Assembly (NCBI RefSeq): GCF_013389665.1
Contig: NZ_CP058316.1
Span: 2,480,001 to 2,544,000 of the forward strand
Direction of reading: 5' to 3'
DNA length: 64,000 bases
From: Microbacterium oleivorans
GTDB lineage: Bacteria; Actinomycetota; Actinomycetes; Actinomycetales; Microbacteriaceae
The notes under the pieces were generated by a model. It had not been told where the DNA came from, made no database searches, and worked only from the letters and a program-made list of their open reading frames with translations. A program made the translations under genes and the position numbers. Positions 9,025-17,569 of the stretch are shown piece by piece (position 1 is the first letter of the stretch; every line of letters begins with the position of its first letter).

Positions 9025-10304
9025 AGCGCAAGTTCGCAGCCGCGGCGGGTGTGGCGGTCGTCGCCACCCTGTCGCTCGCCGCCTGCGGTGGGGGATCCGA
9101 GCCCGCCGAGACCGCCGACGGACCCGTCACCCTGACGCTGTCGGGGTGGAGCCTCGACACCACGCCGGAGTTCCAGGTCCTCGCCGACGCCTTCCACGAG
9201 AAGAACCCCGACGTCACCGTCGAGCTGAAGCAGTACGACGCCGCCGAGTACAACACGCTGGTCACCGCCGACCTGGCAGCCGGCGTCGGCCCCGACATCA
9301 TCACCCAGAAGGAAGTGAAGTTCGTCACGACCTTCCAGGAGGGCGGGCAGCTCATGGACGTCTCCGACGTCGAGCTCCCCGACGGCGTCGGCGGCGCATC
9401 CTCGTACGAGATCGACGGCACCGCCTACGGCGTGCCGTACCGCCAGGACCGCTGGGTGCTGTTCTACAACAAGGCGCTGTTCGACGCCGCCGGCCAGGAG
9501 TACCCCGACGGCAGCTGGACGTGGGCGGACTACGACGCAGCGGCCGAGGCGATCAACGAGGCCGGCGTCGCCAAGGGCGCCTACCAGCACCGCTGGCAGT
9601 CCACCGTCCAGGGCTTCGCCTCGGCGCAGGAGGACACCGACGTGCTCTCGGGCGACTACGGCTACTTCGCCGACTACTACAACCGGGTCCTGGACCTCCA
9701 GAGCGCCGGCGCCCAGGTCGACTTCAACACCTCGACCGCGAACCAGCTCACCTACCAGGGCGAGTTCGGCACGCAGAAGGCGGCCATGCTGCCCATGGGC
9801 ACGTGGTACGTCGCGACCCTCATCTCGCAGCAGGCCTCGGGTGAGGCGAACGACTTCGAGTGGGGCATCGCACCCATCCCGCAGCTCGACGACTCGACCG
9901 CCGGCACCGACAACACCCCGGTGACCTTCGGCGACCCGACCGGTTTCTCGATCAACGCGAACATCGACGGCGCCAAGACTCAGGCGGCGAAGGACTTCCT
10001 CGCCTACGCCGCGAGCCTCGAGGCCGCGGAGGAGCTCGCGAAGATCGGCATCACGCCGGCCGTCGCCAACGACGACGTCACCGAGGCCTACTTCGCCGTC
10101 GAGGGTGCACCCACCGACGACCTGTCGAAGTTCGCCTGGTCGACCGGCGAGGTGGCTCCGGAGAACCCGACGTCCAACAAGACGGCGGCGATCCAGAACA
10201 TCCTCAACGACATGCACAGCGCGATCCTCTCCGGCTCGACTCCGGTCGACCAGGCCATCACCGAGGCCGAGGACCGCGTCGCCAGCGAGGTCGGACTCGA
10301 CTGA
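9021..10304 (+). CDS. Carbohydrate ABC transporter substrate-binding lipoprotein
   Basis: A 427-residue extracellular solute-binding protein, family 1. The N-terminus MKRKF plus a hydrophobic stretch ends in LAAC, with Cys22 as the lipidation site, so the mature protein is anchored outside the membrane. The mature part starts VTLTLSGW and contains the family features DLAAGVGPDII, YGVPYRQDRWVLFYNKALF and FGDPTGFSIN. The start ATG at 9021 overlaps the preceding stop. Two permease genes follow, but an unusually structured 94-bp gap separates it from the first. It probably captures the oligosaccharide processed by the downstream enzymes; ligand identity is inferred from context only. Confidence 0.92.
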   Translation: MKRKFAAAAGVAVVATLSLAACGGGSEPAETADGPVTLTLSGWSLDTTPEFQVLADAFHEKNPDVTVELKQYDAAEYNTLVTADLAAGVGPDIITQKEVKFVTTFQEGGQLMDVSDVELPDGVGGASSYEIDGTAYGVPYRQDRWVLFYNKALFDAAGQEYPDGSWTWADYDAAAEAINEAGVAKGAYQHRWQSTVQGFASAQEDTDVLSGDYGYFADYYNRVLDLQSAGAQVDFNTSTANQLTYQGEFGTQKAAMLPMGTWYVATLISQQASGEANDFEWGIAPIPQLDDSTAGTDNTPVTFGDPTGFSINANIDGAKTQAAKDFLAYAASLEAAEELAKIGITPAVANDDVTEAYFAVEGAPTDDLSKFAWSTGEVAPENPTSNKTAAIQNILNDMHSAILSGSTPVDQAITEAEDRVASEVGLD

Positions 10305-10313
10305 GCCCGCCCC

Positions 10314-10370
10314 GCCGTCGCCTCGTGCGACGGCACCTGCGGCCGGCGCGGCGCGCCCGCGCCGGCCGCA
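10314..10370 (+). terminator. Two tandem intercistronic hairpins between binding-protein and permease genes
   Basis: Hairpin 1 pairs GCCGTCGC (10314-10321) with GCGACGGC (10327-10334) over a 5-nt loop. Hairpin 2 pairs a perfect 14-bp stem, TGCGGCCGGCGCGG (10338-10351), with 10357-10370 over a 5-nt loop. No T-run follows, so these probably act as a 3' stabiliser or partial attenuator rather than a full terminator. This arrangement is known to raise binding-protein expression relative to permeases (the malE-malF model). The function here is inferred. Confidence 0.65.
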
Positions 10371-10398
10371 TCCCCCTCCGTCCTCCCCAGGAGAACCC

Positions 10399-11334
10399 AT
10401 GACCACCACAGCCGCCGCCCCGAAGGCCGGCCGCCCCGAGCCGACGCAGCGCCGTCGGCGATCGAAGCTGACCCTGCGCAACACGCTGCTGGGGTGGAGC
10501 TTCATCCTCCCCAACTTCGTCGGATTCGCCCTGCTGACGCTCGTTCCCGTCATCACGCTGTTCTACATGTCGCTGACGAACTGGAACATCTTCGGCACGG
10601 CCAACTGGGTGGGGCTCGCCAACTTCGAGCGGCTGCTCGGCGACGGCAGCTTCCGCATCTCGTTCGTCAACACGCTCTACTACGCAGCGCTGCACATCCC
10701 GCTGACGATCGTCGCCTCGCTCGGTCTCGCCCTGCTGCTGAACAACAAGCTCCGCGGCGTCGCCTTCTTCCGCACCGCCGCGTTCTTCCCCTACATCACC
10801 TCGATCGTCGCGATCGCCGTGGTGTGGAACCTGCTCTTCAGCCCCGAGTACGGCCCCATCAACGAGATCCTCCGCGGAATCGGCATCGCCAACCCGCCCG
10901 GATGGCTCACCTCGTCGGAATGGGCGATGCCCGCCGTCGTCATCGTCAGCACCTGGCGTGACATGGGCTACTACATGATCCTCTTCCTCGCCGGGCTCCA
11001 GACGGTGCCCCGCGAGCTGTACGAGGCGGCCCGCATGGACGGCGCGAACGCGTGGCAGCGCTTCGTGAACGTCACGCTGCCGTGCCTGCGGCCGACGATG
11101 TTCTTCGTCACCGTCATGCTCACGATCAACTCGTTCAAGATCTTCGACCTCATCCTCGTCATGACCGAGGGCGGGCCGGGTCAGTCGACGCTCGTGATCT
11201 CGCAGTTCATCTACCGCAAGGGGTTCGAGGAGAACCAGTTCGGCTACGCCTCCGCGGCGGCCGTGGCGCTCTTCTTCCTCTGCATCTTCGTGACCATCAT
11301 CCAGTTCATCTGGAACAAGCGGAGGAACGTCTGA
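10399..11334 (+). CDS. Carbohydrate ABC transporter permease (MalF-like)
   Basis: A 311-residue inner-membrane permease with six predicted membrane segments, the first at about residues 35-58 (SFILPNFVGFALLTLVPVIT). The EAA loop that contacts the ATPase is present: ELYEAARMDGANAWQRFVNVTLP at about 211-233. The start ATG at 10399 is preceded by CAGGAGA. Its TGA overlaps the next ATG by one base (TGATG), so the two permeases are coupled and presumably form the heterodimeric channel. No ATP-binding subunit is encoded in the operon; a shared MsmK/UgpC-type ATPase encoded elsewhere is presumably used. Confidence 0.93.
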   Translation: MTTTAAAPKAGRPEPTQRRRRSKLTLRNTLLGWSFILPNFVGFALLTLVPVITLFYMSLTNWNIFGTANWVGLANFERLLGDGSFRISFVNTLYYAALHIPLTIVASLGLALLLNNKLRGVAFFRTAAFFPYITSIVAIAVVWNLLFSPEYGPINEILRGIGIANPPGWLTSSEWAMPAVVIVSTWRDMGYYMILFLAGLQTVPRELYEAARMDGANAWQRFVNVTLPCLRPTMFFVTVMLTINSFKIFDLILVMTEGGPGQSTLVISQFIYRKGFEENQFGYASAAAVALFFLCIFVTIIQFIWNKRRNV

Positions 11335-12254
11335 TGACCGATCTGCTCGTGCCCCAAGACGACCGTCGCGCGCTGCGCAAGCTCGCCGCCGACGCGACCC
11401 CCGAGGGCCACCGCCCCGACACCGTCACCCCGCTTCGCCGCGTGGGCCGCATCGCCGGCTACATCGCGCTCATCATCGCCGCCGCAGCGCTGCTGCTGCC
11501 GTTCTTCTGGATGATCATGAGCTCGCTGAAGACGGCGAACGAGGTGTTCTCGGTGCCGATCCAGTGGATCCCCGAGGTCTTCATCTGGCAGAACTACGTC
11601 GACATCTGGAGCCAGTCCGGGATGCTGACCTGGATCCGCAACACGCTCGTGCTCGCGGTGGTCGTGACCTTCCTGCAGGTGCTCACCGGTTCGTTCGCGG
11701 CCTACGGGTTCGCCCGCATCCGCTTCCCCGGTCGCGACGTGCTCTTCCTCGCCTACATCGGCACCATCGCGGTGCCGTGGCAGTCGTACATGATCCCGCA
11801 GTTCATCCTGCTCTCGAACGTCAAGGTGTCGAACACGCTGTGGGCGATCATCCTGATCCAGGCCTTCGGCGCGTTCGGGGTGTTCCTCATGAAGCAGTTC
11901 TACGAGACCATCCCCGAGGAGCTGTCCGAGGCTGCGCGCCTGGACGGACTGAGCGAGTACGGCATCTGGCGCCGCATCATGCTGCCGCTGTCGGTGCCGG
12001 CCCTCGCGAGCCTCACGCTGCTGACGTTCGTCAACACCTGGAACGACTACCTCGGGCCGCTCATCTACCTGCGCAACCCCGACCTGTGGACGATCCAGCT
12101 CGGCCTGAAGAGCTTCGTGAGCAACCTGTACGACACGAACTACGCGCTGCTGTTCGCCGGCCTGGTCATCTCGGTGGTCCCGATCGCGCTGATCTTCCTG
12201 CTCGGGCAGAAGTACTTCGTCGAGGGCATCGCGACGAGCGGCATGAAGGGCTGA
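11334..12254 (+). CDS. Carbohydrate ABC transporter permease (MalG-like)
   Basis: A 306-residue permease, partner of the preceding one. A cytoplasmic N-terminal tail of about 35 residues is followed by six membrane spans starting at YIALIIAAAALLLPFFWMIM. The EAA motif reads ELSEAARLDGLSEYGIWRRIMLP. The C-terminus QKYFVEGIATSGMKG is the usual ending of MalG/UgpE-type permeases. The ATG at 11334 shares one base with the upstream stop. The protein acts in the membrane with the lipoprotein at 9021 to bring sugar oligomers into the cytoplasm. Confidence 0.93.
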   Translation: MTDLLVPQDDRRALRKLAADATPEGHRPDTVTPLRRVGRIAGYIALIIAAAALLLPFFWMIMSSLKTANEVFSVPIQWIPEVFIWQNYVDIWSQSGMLTWIRNTLVLAVVVTFLQVLTGSFAAYGFARIRFPGRDVLFLAYIGTIAVPWQSYMIPQFILLSNVKVSNTLWAIILIQAFGAFGVFLMKQFYETIPEELSEAARLDGLSEYGIWRRIMLPLSVPALASLTLLTFVNTWNDYLGPLIYLRNPDLWTIQLGLKSFVSNLYDTNYALLFAGLVISVVPIALIFLLGQKYFVEGIATSGMKG

Positions 12255-12258
12255 GGCC

Positions 12259-12930
12259 GTGAAGCGCATCTCGCACAACACCTACGCGACGGTCTTCGGC
12301 GTGGTCTATCTGGGCCTGATGACCAACCTGCTGCTGCTCGCGTCGTGCCTGCCGTTCGTGATCCTGCTGGTCATCACCGATCCGGCGCTGTCGTGGCCGC
12401 TGCTCGCCGTGGTCGCCCCTCCGTGCGCACCCGGCATCACGGCGGCGTTCGCGACCTTCCGCGCCCACGGCGAGGGCGACAACCAGGTGGTGCGCACCTT
12501 CGCCCGCAACTGGAAGCGCTCGTGGCGCAAGGCGATGCTGCTGGGCACCGCCGCCACGGCGGGGCTCGTCATCGTGCTCGTGGATGTGCGCTTCTTCGCG
12601 CCCCTGCAGGCCGGGGTCGCGGTCGTGCCGGTGCTGGCCGTGCTCACGGTGCTGCTGCTCGCCAGCGCACTCGTGGCCTTCGCCGCCCTGGCCGAGGAGC
12701 CGCGCGCCACCTTCCGGGCGATCGCCCGCGCGGCGCTGTACCTCAGCGTCCGGCGCTGGTGGCTGAGCCTGGTCTCACTCGCGGTCATCGCGCTGCAGGC
12801 CGGACTCTTCGTCACCATGCCGGCGATCGCGATCGGGCTCACCGCCGCACCGGCGCTCTATCTCGCGTGGGCCAACGCCCGCTACATCCTCCGTCCGGTT
12901 CTCGGCGACCCCGAGCCCCAGACCGTCTGA
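12259..12930 (+). CDS. YesL-like DUF624 membrane protein
   Basis: A 223-residue integral membrane protein of the DUF624/YesL family. Members sit next to carbohydrate ABC importers in Firmicutes and actinobacteria, and their role is unknown. Visible are a first span at about 15-40 (VVYLGLMTNLLLLASCLPFVIL), a conserved cytoplasmic segment TFARNWKRSWRKA, and three to four further spans. The start is GTG at 12259, four bases after the permease stop. The position between transporter and GH88 genes supports a part in uptake or its regulation, but nothing specific can be read. Confidence 0.82.
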   Translation: MKRISHNTYATVFGVVYLGLMTNLLLLASCLPFVILLVITDPALSWPLLAVVAPPCAPGITAAFATFRAHGEGDNQVVRTFARNWKRSWRKAMLLGTAATAGLVIVLVDVRFFAPLQAGVAVVPVLAVLTVLLLASALVAFAALAEEPRATFRAIARAALYLSVRRWWLSLVSLAVIALQAGLFVTMPAIAIGLTAAPALYLAWANARYILRPVLGDPEPQTV

Positions 12931-12950
12931 CCCCCGAAGGAACCCTCGCA

Positions 12951-14147
12951 ATGACATCCCTCCCCGGCACCGACCTCGACGTCTCGCCCGCGGCCACCGC
13001 CGCGATCGACGCGGCGATCGCCGACGCCCTGGCGACCCTGCGCCGCAACATCGAGACGTTCGGCCTCAGTTACCCGGACGACACCACCGACGGCGACCGC
13101 TATCCGATCCGCCCCGCGGCGGGCGGCTTCGCCGCGGGTGCGAACCGCGGCTGGACCACGAGCTTCTGGCCCGGGATGATGTGGATCGCGTGGGAGATCA
13201 CCGGCGACACGTTCTTCCGCGACGCCGGCCTCGCCCACGCCGCCGACTTCGCGCGTCGCGTGCGCGAGGAGGACGACCTCGACACCCACGACCTCGGGTT
13301 CCTCTACACGCTCGCCTCGGTCGCACCCTCGCGGCTCCTCGGCGACGAGGACGCCCGAGCAGCCGCGCTCGAGGCGGCCGATCACCTCATGCGCCGGTTC
13401 CTCGAACCCGCGGGCATCATCCAGGCGTGGGGCGACCTCTCCGACCCGGCCCAGCGCGGGCGCACGATCGTCGACAGCCTCATGAACATGCCGCTGCTGA
13501 CATGGGCCGGCGAGCAGACGGGGCAGAGCCGCTTCGCCGACGCCGTCCGGCGCCACACCACGCAGCTGCGCACCCACATCCTGCGCGACGACGACACCAC
13601 CTTCCACACCTTCTACTGGGACGCCGAGACCGGCGAGCCGCTCCGGGGCGCCACCGAGCAGGGCGCCTTCGACGACTCGTGCTGGGCGCGCGGGCAGGCG
13701 TGGGGCGTCTACGGCTTCGCGCTCAACCACCGCGCCACGGGAGACCCGGCGCTCCTGGACGCATCGCGTCGCTGCGCCGAGCGGTTCCTCTCTCACCTGC
13801 CGAGCGACCGCGTGCCCTTCTGGGACATGGTCTACACCGACGGTGCCGACGCCCCCCGCGACAGCTCGTCGGCGGCGATCGCCGTGTCGGGCCTGTTCGA
13901 GCTCGCCGGCGTCGAGACCGACCCCGAGGCCGCGCGTCGCTATCGCGCCGCCGCGTACGAGATCCTCGCCTCGCTCATCGAGAACTACACGCCCGAGACG
14001 CCCGAAGCGTCCGACGCGGTGATCCTGCACAGCGTCTACGACTTCCCGAAGTCGGTGGGCGTCGACGAGGGCACCCTGTGGGGCGACTACTTCTACCTCG
14101 AGGCCCTCGTGCGCGCCGCGCGCCCCGACTGGAAGCCGTACTGGTGA
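12951..14147 (+). CDS. Unsaturated glucuronyl hydrolase, GH88 family
   Basis: A 398-residue alpha/alpha6-barrel enzyme that hydrolyses the 4,5-unsaturated uronic acid left at the non-reducing end of oligosaccharides by lyases, by hydrating the vinyl ether. The two aspartates corresponding to catalytic residues of characterised UGL are present: Asp114 in HDLGF and Asp175 in IVDSLMNMPLL. Substrate-pocket motifs GWTTSFWPGMMW and CWARGQAWGVYGF are intact. There is no signal peptide, so it is cytoplasmic. The start ATG at 12951 follows GAAGGAACC. Its stop overlaps the GTG of the FAH-family gene. It is the key enzyme linking import to the Kdu pathway. Confidence 0.93.
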   Translation: MTSLPGTDLDVSPAATAAIDAAIADALATLRRNIETFGLSYPDDTTDGDRYPIRPAAGGFAAGANRGWTTSFWPGMMWIAWEITGDTFFRDAGLAHAADFARRVREEDDLDTHDLGFLYTLASVAPSRLLGDEDARAAALEAADHLMRRFLEPAGIIQAWGDLSDPAQRGRTIVDSLMNMPLLTWAGEQTGQSRFADAVRRHTTQLRTHILRDDDTTFHTFYWDAETGEPLRGATEQGAFDDSCWARGQAWGVYGFALNHRATGDPALLDASRRCAERFLSHLPSDRVPFWDMVYTDGADAPRDSSSAAIAVSGLFELAGVETDPEAARRYRAAAYEILASLIENYTPETPEASDAVILHSVYDFPKSVGVDEGTLWGDYFYLEALVRAARPDWKPYW

Positions 14148-15007
14148 GGCTCGTCCGCTATCGGTCCCCGCTCGGCGGGGACGTCGCCCGTTCGGGTGCC
14201 GTCGTCGAGGTGGCCGGCGTCGACCGGGTCGTCGACCTCGGCGCCGACACCCTTCCCGAGCTCCTGGCCGCAGGGTCGGCGCCGCTGCACGCCGCGATCG
14301 CCGCCGGTGCGGCAGCGGCCCCGCTGCTGTCGGACGTGCGACTCGAGGCGCCGGTGCGCCCGGGCAAGATCCTCTGCCTCGGCTACAACTACCGCGGTCA
14401 CGTGCCCGACGGCGTCGATCCGACCGCCGACGACCCCGACTTCCCCGACGTGTTCGTGAAGACGCCCAACACCCTGGGCGGCCCGGCCGACCCGGTCGTG
14501 GTGCCCGCCGTGGCCGACGACGTCGACTACGAGGGCGAGATCGCCGTGGTCATCGGACGCCGAGCGAAGGACGTCGGCATCGACGATGCCCTCGACCACG
14601 TCGCGGGCTTCACGATCCTCAACGACGTGTCGGACCGCTCCTGGCAGCGCCGGCAGAGCCAGTGGGCGATGGGCAAGTGCTTCGACGGCTTCGCGCCGCT
14701 CGGGCCCTGGCTCGTCACCCCCGACGAGGCGGGCGATCCGCAGGACATGCTCGTCGAGGTCGTGCGCGACGGTGTCGTCACCGTCTCGCAGTCGACCGCC
14801 ACGACGATCTTCTCCGTCGCCTTCGTCGTGTCGTACCTCTCGAGCGTCATGACCCTCGAGCCCGGCGACATCATCTCCACCGGCACCCCCCAGAAGCTCC
14901 CTGCCGCGCAGGGATCGCATCGACCGCTCCGCCCGGGCGACGCGGTCACCGTGCGCATCGAGCGGCTGGGCGAGCTCACCACCACCTTCATCGGAGGCCC
15001 CGCATGA
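14144..15007 (+). CDS. Fumarylacetoacetate hydrolase (FAH) family protein
   Basis: A 287-residue member of the FAH superfamily, metal-dependent enzymes that hydrolyse, decarboxylate or isomerise 2,4-diketo acids. Conserved motifs are KILCLGYNYRGH, PDVFVKTPNTLGGP, the metal-binding DYEGEIAVVIG, GFTILNDVSDRSWQRR, GPWLVTPDE and DIISTGTPQ. The GTG start at 14144 overlaps the GH88 stop, and its stop overlaps the kduD ATG. It is thus embedded in the unsaturated-uronate pathway although the textbook pathway has no step for it. A side product or alternative diketo intermediate is a plausible substrate (inference). Confidence 0.88.
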   Translation: MRLVRYRSPLGGDVARSGAVVEVAGVDRVVDLGADTLPELLAAGSAPLHAAIAAGAAAAPLLSDVRLEAPVRPGKILCLGYNYRGHVPDGVDPTADDPDFPDVFVKTPNTLGGPADPVVVPAVADDVDYEGEIAVVIGRRAKDVGIDDALDHVAGFTILNDVSDRSWQRRQSQWAMGKCFDGFAPLGPWLVTPDEAGDPQDMLVEVVRDGVVTVSQSTATTIFSVAFVVSYLSSVMTLEPGDIISTGTPQKLPAAQGSHRPLRPGDAVTVRIERLGELTTTFIGGPA

Positions 15008-15768
15008 TCCTCGACTCCTTCCGCCTCGACGACCGCGTCGCGCTCGTGACCGGCTCCACCCGCGGCCTCGGCCAGGGCGCGGCCATCGCGCTCGCCGAGG
15101 CGGGCGCCGACGTCGCGCTGCTCGATCGCGGTGACGCCACAGAGACCGCGGAGCGGATCGAGGCGCTCGGCCGCCGCGCGCATCGCATCCGGCTCGACCT
15201 GGCCACCGCCACGCCGGATCAGCTCGCCGCTGCCGTCGACGAGACCGTCGCCGAGCTCGGTCGCATCGACATCCTGGTCAACAACGCCGGCATGATCCGC
15301 CGCGCCCCCGCCGCCGAGCACCCCGTCGCCGACTGGAACGAGGTGCTCGCGGTCAACCTCGACGCCGTGTTCCACCTCTCGCAGGCCGCCGGGCGGCGCA
15401 TGATCGCGCAGGGATCGGGCCGCATCCTCAACGTCGCCTCGATGCTCTCCTTCCAGGGCGGCATCCTCGTTCCCGGCTACGCCGCCTCCAAGCACGCCGT
15501 GGCCGGGCTCACCAAGGCGCTGGCCAACGAATGGGCGGCGTCGGGCGTGACCGTCAACGCCATCGCCCCCGGCTACATGGCCACCGACAACACCGCGCCC
15601 ATCCGCGCCGACGCCGACCGCGAGGCATCCATCCTCGCCCGCATCCCCGCGGCCCGCTGGGGCACTCCCGGCGACCTGCAGGGAGCCTTCGTCTTCCTCG
15701 CCTCGAATGCCGCCGCCTACGTCACCGGGGCCATCGTGCCGGTGGACGGCGGCTGGCTCGTCCGCTGA
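15004..15768 (+). CDS. kduD: 2-dehydro-3-deoxy-D-gluconate 5-dehydrogenase (KduD), SDR family
   Basis: A 254-residue short-chain dehydrogenase that reduces 2,5-diketo-3-deoxygluconate (DK-II) to KDG with NAD(P)H. The cofactor motif TGSTRGLGQG is at 16-25, NNAG at 93-96, and the catalytic Ser146, Tyr159 and Lys163 are in NVASMLSFQGG and PGYAASKHAV. The KduD-like start FRLDDRVALVTG and end AYVTGAIVPVDGGWLVR are seen. The assignment to KduD rather than a generic SDR rests on these motifs plus adjacency to kduI, kdgK and kdgA. ATG overlaps the preceding stop (ATGA). Confidence 0.9.
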   Translation: MILDSFRLDDRVALVTGSTRGLGQGAAIALAEAGADVALLDRGDATETAERIEALGRRAHRIRLDLATATPDQLAAAVDETVAELGRIDILVNNAGMIRRAPAAEHPVADWNEVLAVNLDAVFHLSQAAGRRMIAQGSGRILNVASMLSFQGGILVPGYAASKHAVAGLTKALANEWAASGVTVNAIAPGYMATDNTAPIRADADREASILARIPAARWGTPGDLQGAFVFLASNAAAYVTGAIVPVDGGWLVR

Positions 15769-15803
15769 CCCCGACCCCCGAACGACCCCGGAAGGGAAAA
15801 CCC

Positions 15804-16640
15804 ATGCAGCAGCGCTACGCGACCAACCCCGCACAGATCCCCGGCATGACCACCGCCGACCTGCGCGAGCAGTACCTCGTCCCCGAGGTGTTCCTGCCCG
15901 GCGAGATCACGGTCGTCTACACCCACCACGACCGCATCGTCCTGGGCGGCGCCGTGCCCGCCGGGCGCGACCTCGTGCTGCCGGGATACCCGGAGATCCG
16001 CAGCGACTACTTCCTCCAGCACCGTGAGGTCGGCATCATCAACGTCGGCGGCACCGGGACGGTCACCGCCGACGGCGAGGTCTACACGCTGGTCACGGGC
16101 GCCTGCCTGTATCTCGGGCGCGGCATCCGCGACGTCGTCTTCGCCGACGCGGCCGAGGGCGCCGAGGCGGGGGCGCAGTTCTACCTGTTCTCCGCTCCGG
16201 CGCACACGACCTACCCGGCCGCGCTCGTCTCGCCCGGCGAGGGCACGGTGCGCGAGCTCGGCGACCAGGCCACGAGCAACCGCCGCACGCTCAACCAGTA
16301 CATCCACGAGAACGGCGTGAAGAGCTGCCAGATCGTCATGGGGGTGACGAGCCTGCACGAGGGCTCGATGTGGAACACCATGCCCGCGCACACGCACGAC
16401 CGCCGCACCGAGTGCTACCTGTACTTCGACGTCCCCGAGGACGCCCGCGTCATCCACCTGCTCGGTGAGCGCGAGGAGACCCGTCACCTCGTCGTCGCCG
16501 ATCGGCAGGCCATCATCTCGCCCAGCTGGTCGCTGCACTCGGGCGTGGGAACCGCCGCCTACTCGTTCATCTGGGCCATGGCGGGCGAGAACCAGACGTT
16601 CGACGACATGGATGCCGCGCCCGTCACGACCCTGAAGTGA
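15804..16640 (+). CDS. kduI: 5-dehydro-4-deoxy-D-glucuronate isomerase (KduI)
   Basis: A 278-residue cupin-type zinc isomerase converting 5-keto-4-deoxyuronate (DK-I), formed spontaneously from the unsaturated uronate, to DK-II. The length matches the E. coli enzyme, and the zinc ligands fall at the same numbers: His196 and His198 in PAHTHDRR, Glu203, and His245 in WSLHSG. The N-terminus MQQRYATNPAQIPGMTTADLR is typical. The start ATG at 15804 follows GGAAGGG. Its stop overlaps the kinase GTG by four bases. Confidence 0.96.
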   Translation: MQQRYATNPAQIPGMTTADLREQYLVPEVFLPGEITVVYTHHDRIVLGGAVPAGRDLVLPGYPEIRSDYFLQHREVGIINVGGTGTVTADGEVYTLVTGACLYLGRGIRDVVFADAAEGAEAGAQFYLFSAPAHTTYPAALVSPGEGTVRELGDQATSNRRTLNQYIHENGVKSCQIVMGVTSLHEGSMWNTMPAHTHDRRTECYLYFDVPEDARVIHLLGEREETRHLVVADRQAIISPSWSLHSGVGTAAYSFIWAMAGENQTFDDMDAAPVTTLK

Positions 16641-17569
16641 CCGGATCGGTGAACCGGATGCTGCTGGCGATCGGCGAGACCATGGCGATGGTCGCGCCGA
16701 TCGCCGCGGAGCCGGTCGAGCAGGCCGAGCTCTTCCGCGTCGACGCCGGGGGAGCGGAGTCCAACGTCGCTGCCCACGTCGCCGCCCTCGGGCAGCCCGC
16801 GGCGTGGTTCTCGCGGCTCGGCGACGACGCCCTCGGGCGTCGCGTGCTCGGCCGCATCCGCGCGCGCGGGGTCGACGTCTCGCGCGTCGTGGTCGACGGA
16901 GACCGTCCGACGGGCCTGTACGTGAAGGACCCGGGCGCCGGTGTCGCGTACTACCGCGCCGGATCGGCCGCGGCGCACCTGACGATCGCCGACGCCGACG
17001 AGCTGTCGTGGGACGGGGTGGCCGTGCTCCACGTCTCGGGCATCACCGCGGCGCTCGGCGGCACCGCCCCGGCATTCCTCGACCGCGTCGTGGACCGGGC
17101 GCGGGCGGCCGGGGTGCTGGTGAGCGTCGATGTGAACCACCGCGCGCCGCTGTGGCGCGCGGACGCGGCTTCCGAGCCCCTCCTCGCGCTCGCGCGCCGC
17201 GCCGACATCGTCTTCGTCGGCCGCGACGAGGCCGAGACGCTCTGGGACGCCGCGACGGCCGACGCCGCGCGGGCACTGCTCGTGGCGGTGCCGCAGCTGG
17301 TGGTCAAGGACGGTGCGGTCGGTGCGACGCTCTTCGCGGGTGACGAGCGGGTGTTCGAACCCGCCCTCGTGGTCGACGTGGTCGAGCCGGTCGGCGCGGG
17401 AGACGCGTTCGCCGGCGGCTATCTCGCGGCGCTCCTCGCCGGAGCGCCGGCATCCGATCGGCTCCGTTCGGGCCACGCCCGCGCCGCGCTGACGATGGCG
17501 ACGACCGGAGACTTCCCCGACGGCGCCGTCGTCGCCTCCACCCCGTTCTCCGAAAGGACCCCGTCATGA
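16637..17569 (+). CDS. kdgK: 2-dehydro-3-deoxygluconokinase (PfkB family, KdgK)
   Basis: A 310-residue PfkB sugar kinase that phosphorylates KDG to KDPG. The N-terminal GETMAMV and sugar-binding GGAESNVAAHVAALG motifs are seen, followed by the KDG-kinase-like YYRAGSAAAHL near 105-115 and the ATP/anion-hole motif PVGAGDAFAGGY, with catalytic Asp256. The start GTG at 16637 overlaps the kduI stop (GTGA); ATG at 16658 is an alternative. A decayed paralogue of this enzyme lies at 42894-43637. It functions with the aldolase immediately downstream. Confidence 0.9.
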   Translation: MTGSVNRMLLAIGETMAMVAPIAAEPVEQAELFRVDAGGAESNVAAHVAALGQPAAWFSRLGDDALGRRVLGRIRARGVDVSRVVVDGDRPTGLYVKDPGAGVAYYRAGSAAAHLTIADADELSWDGVAVLHVSGITAALGGTAPAFLDRVVDRARAAGVLVSVDVNHRAPLWRADAASEPLLALARRADIVFVGRDEAETLWDAATADAARALLVAVPQLVVKDGAVGATLFAGDERVFEPALVVDVVEPVGAGDAFAGGYLAALLAGAPASDRLRSGHARAALTMATTGDFPDGAVVASTPFSERTPS

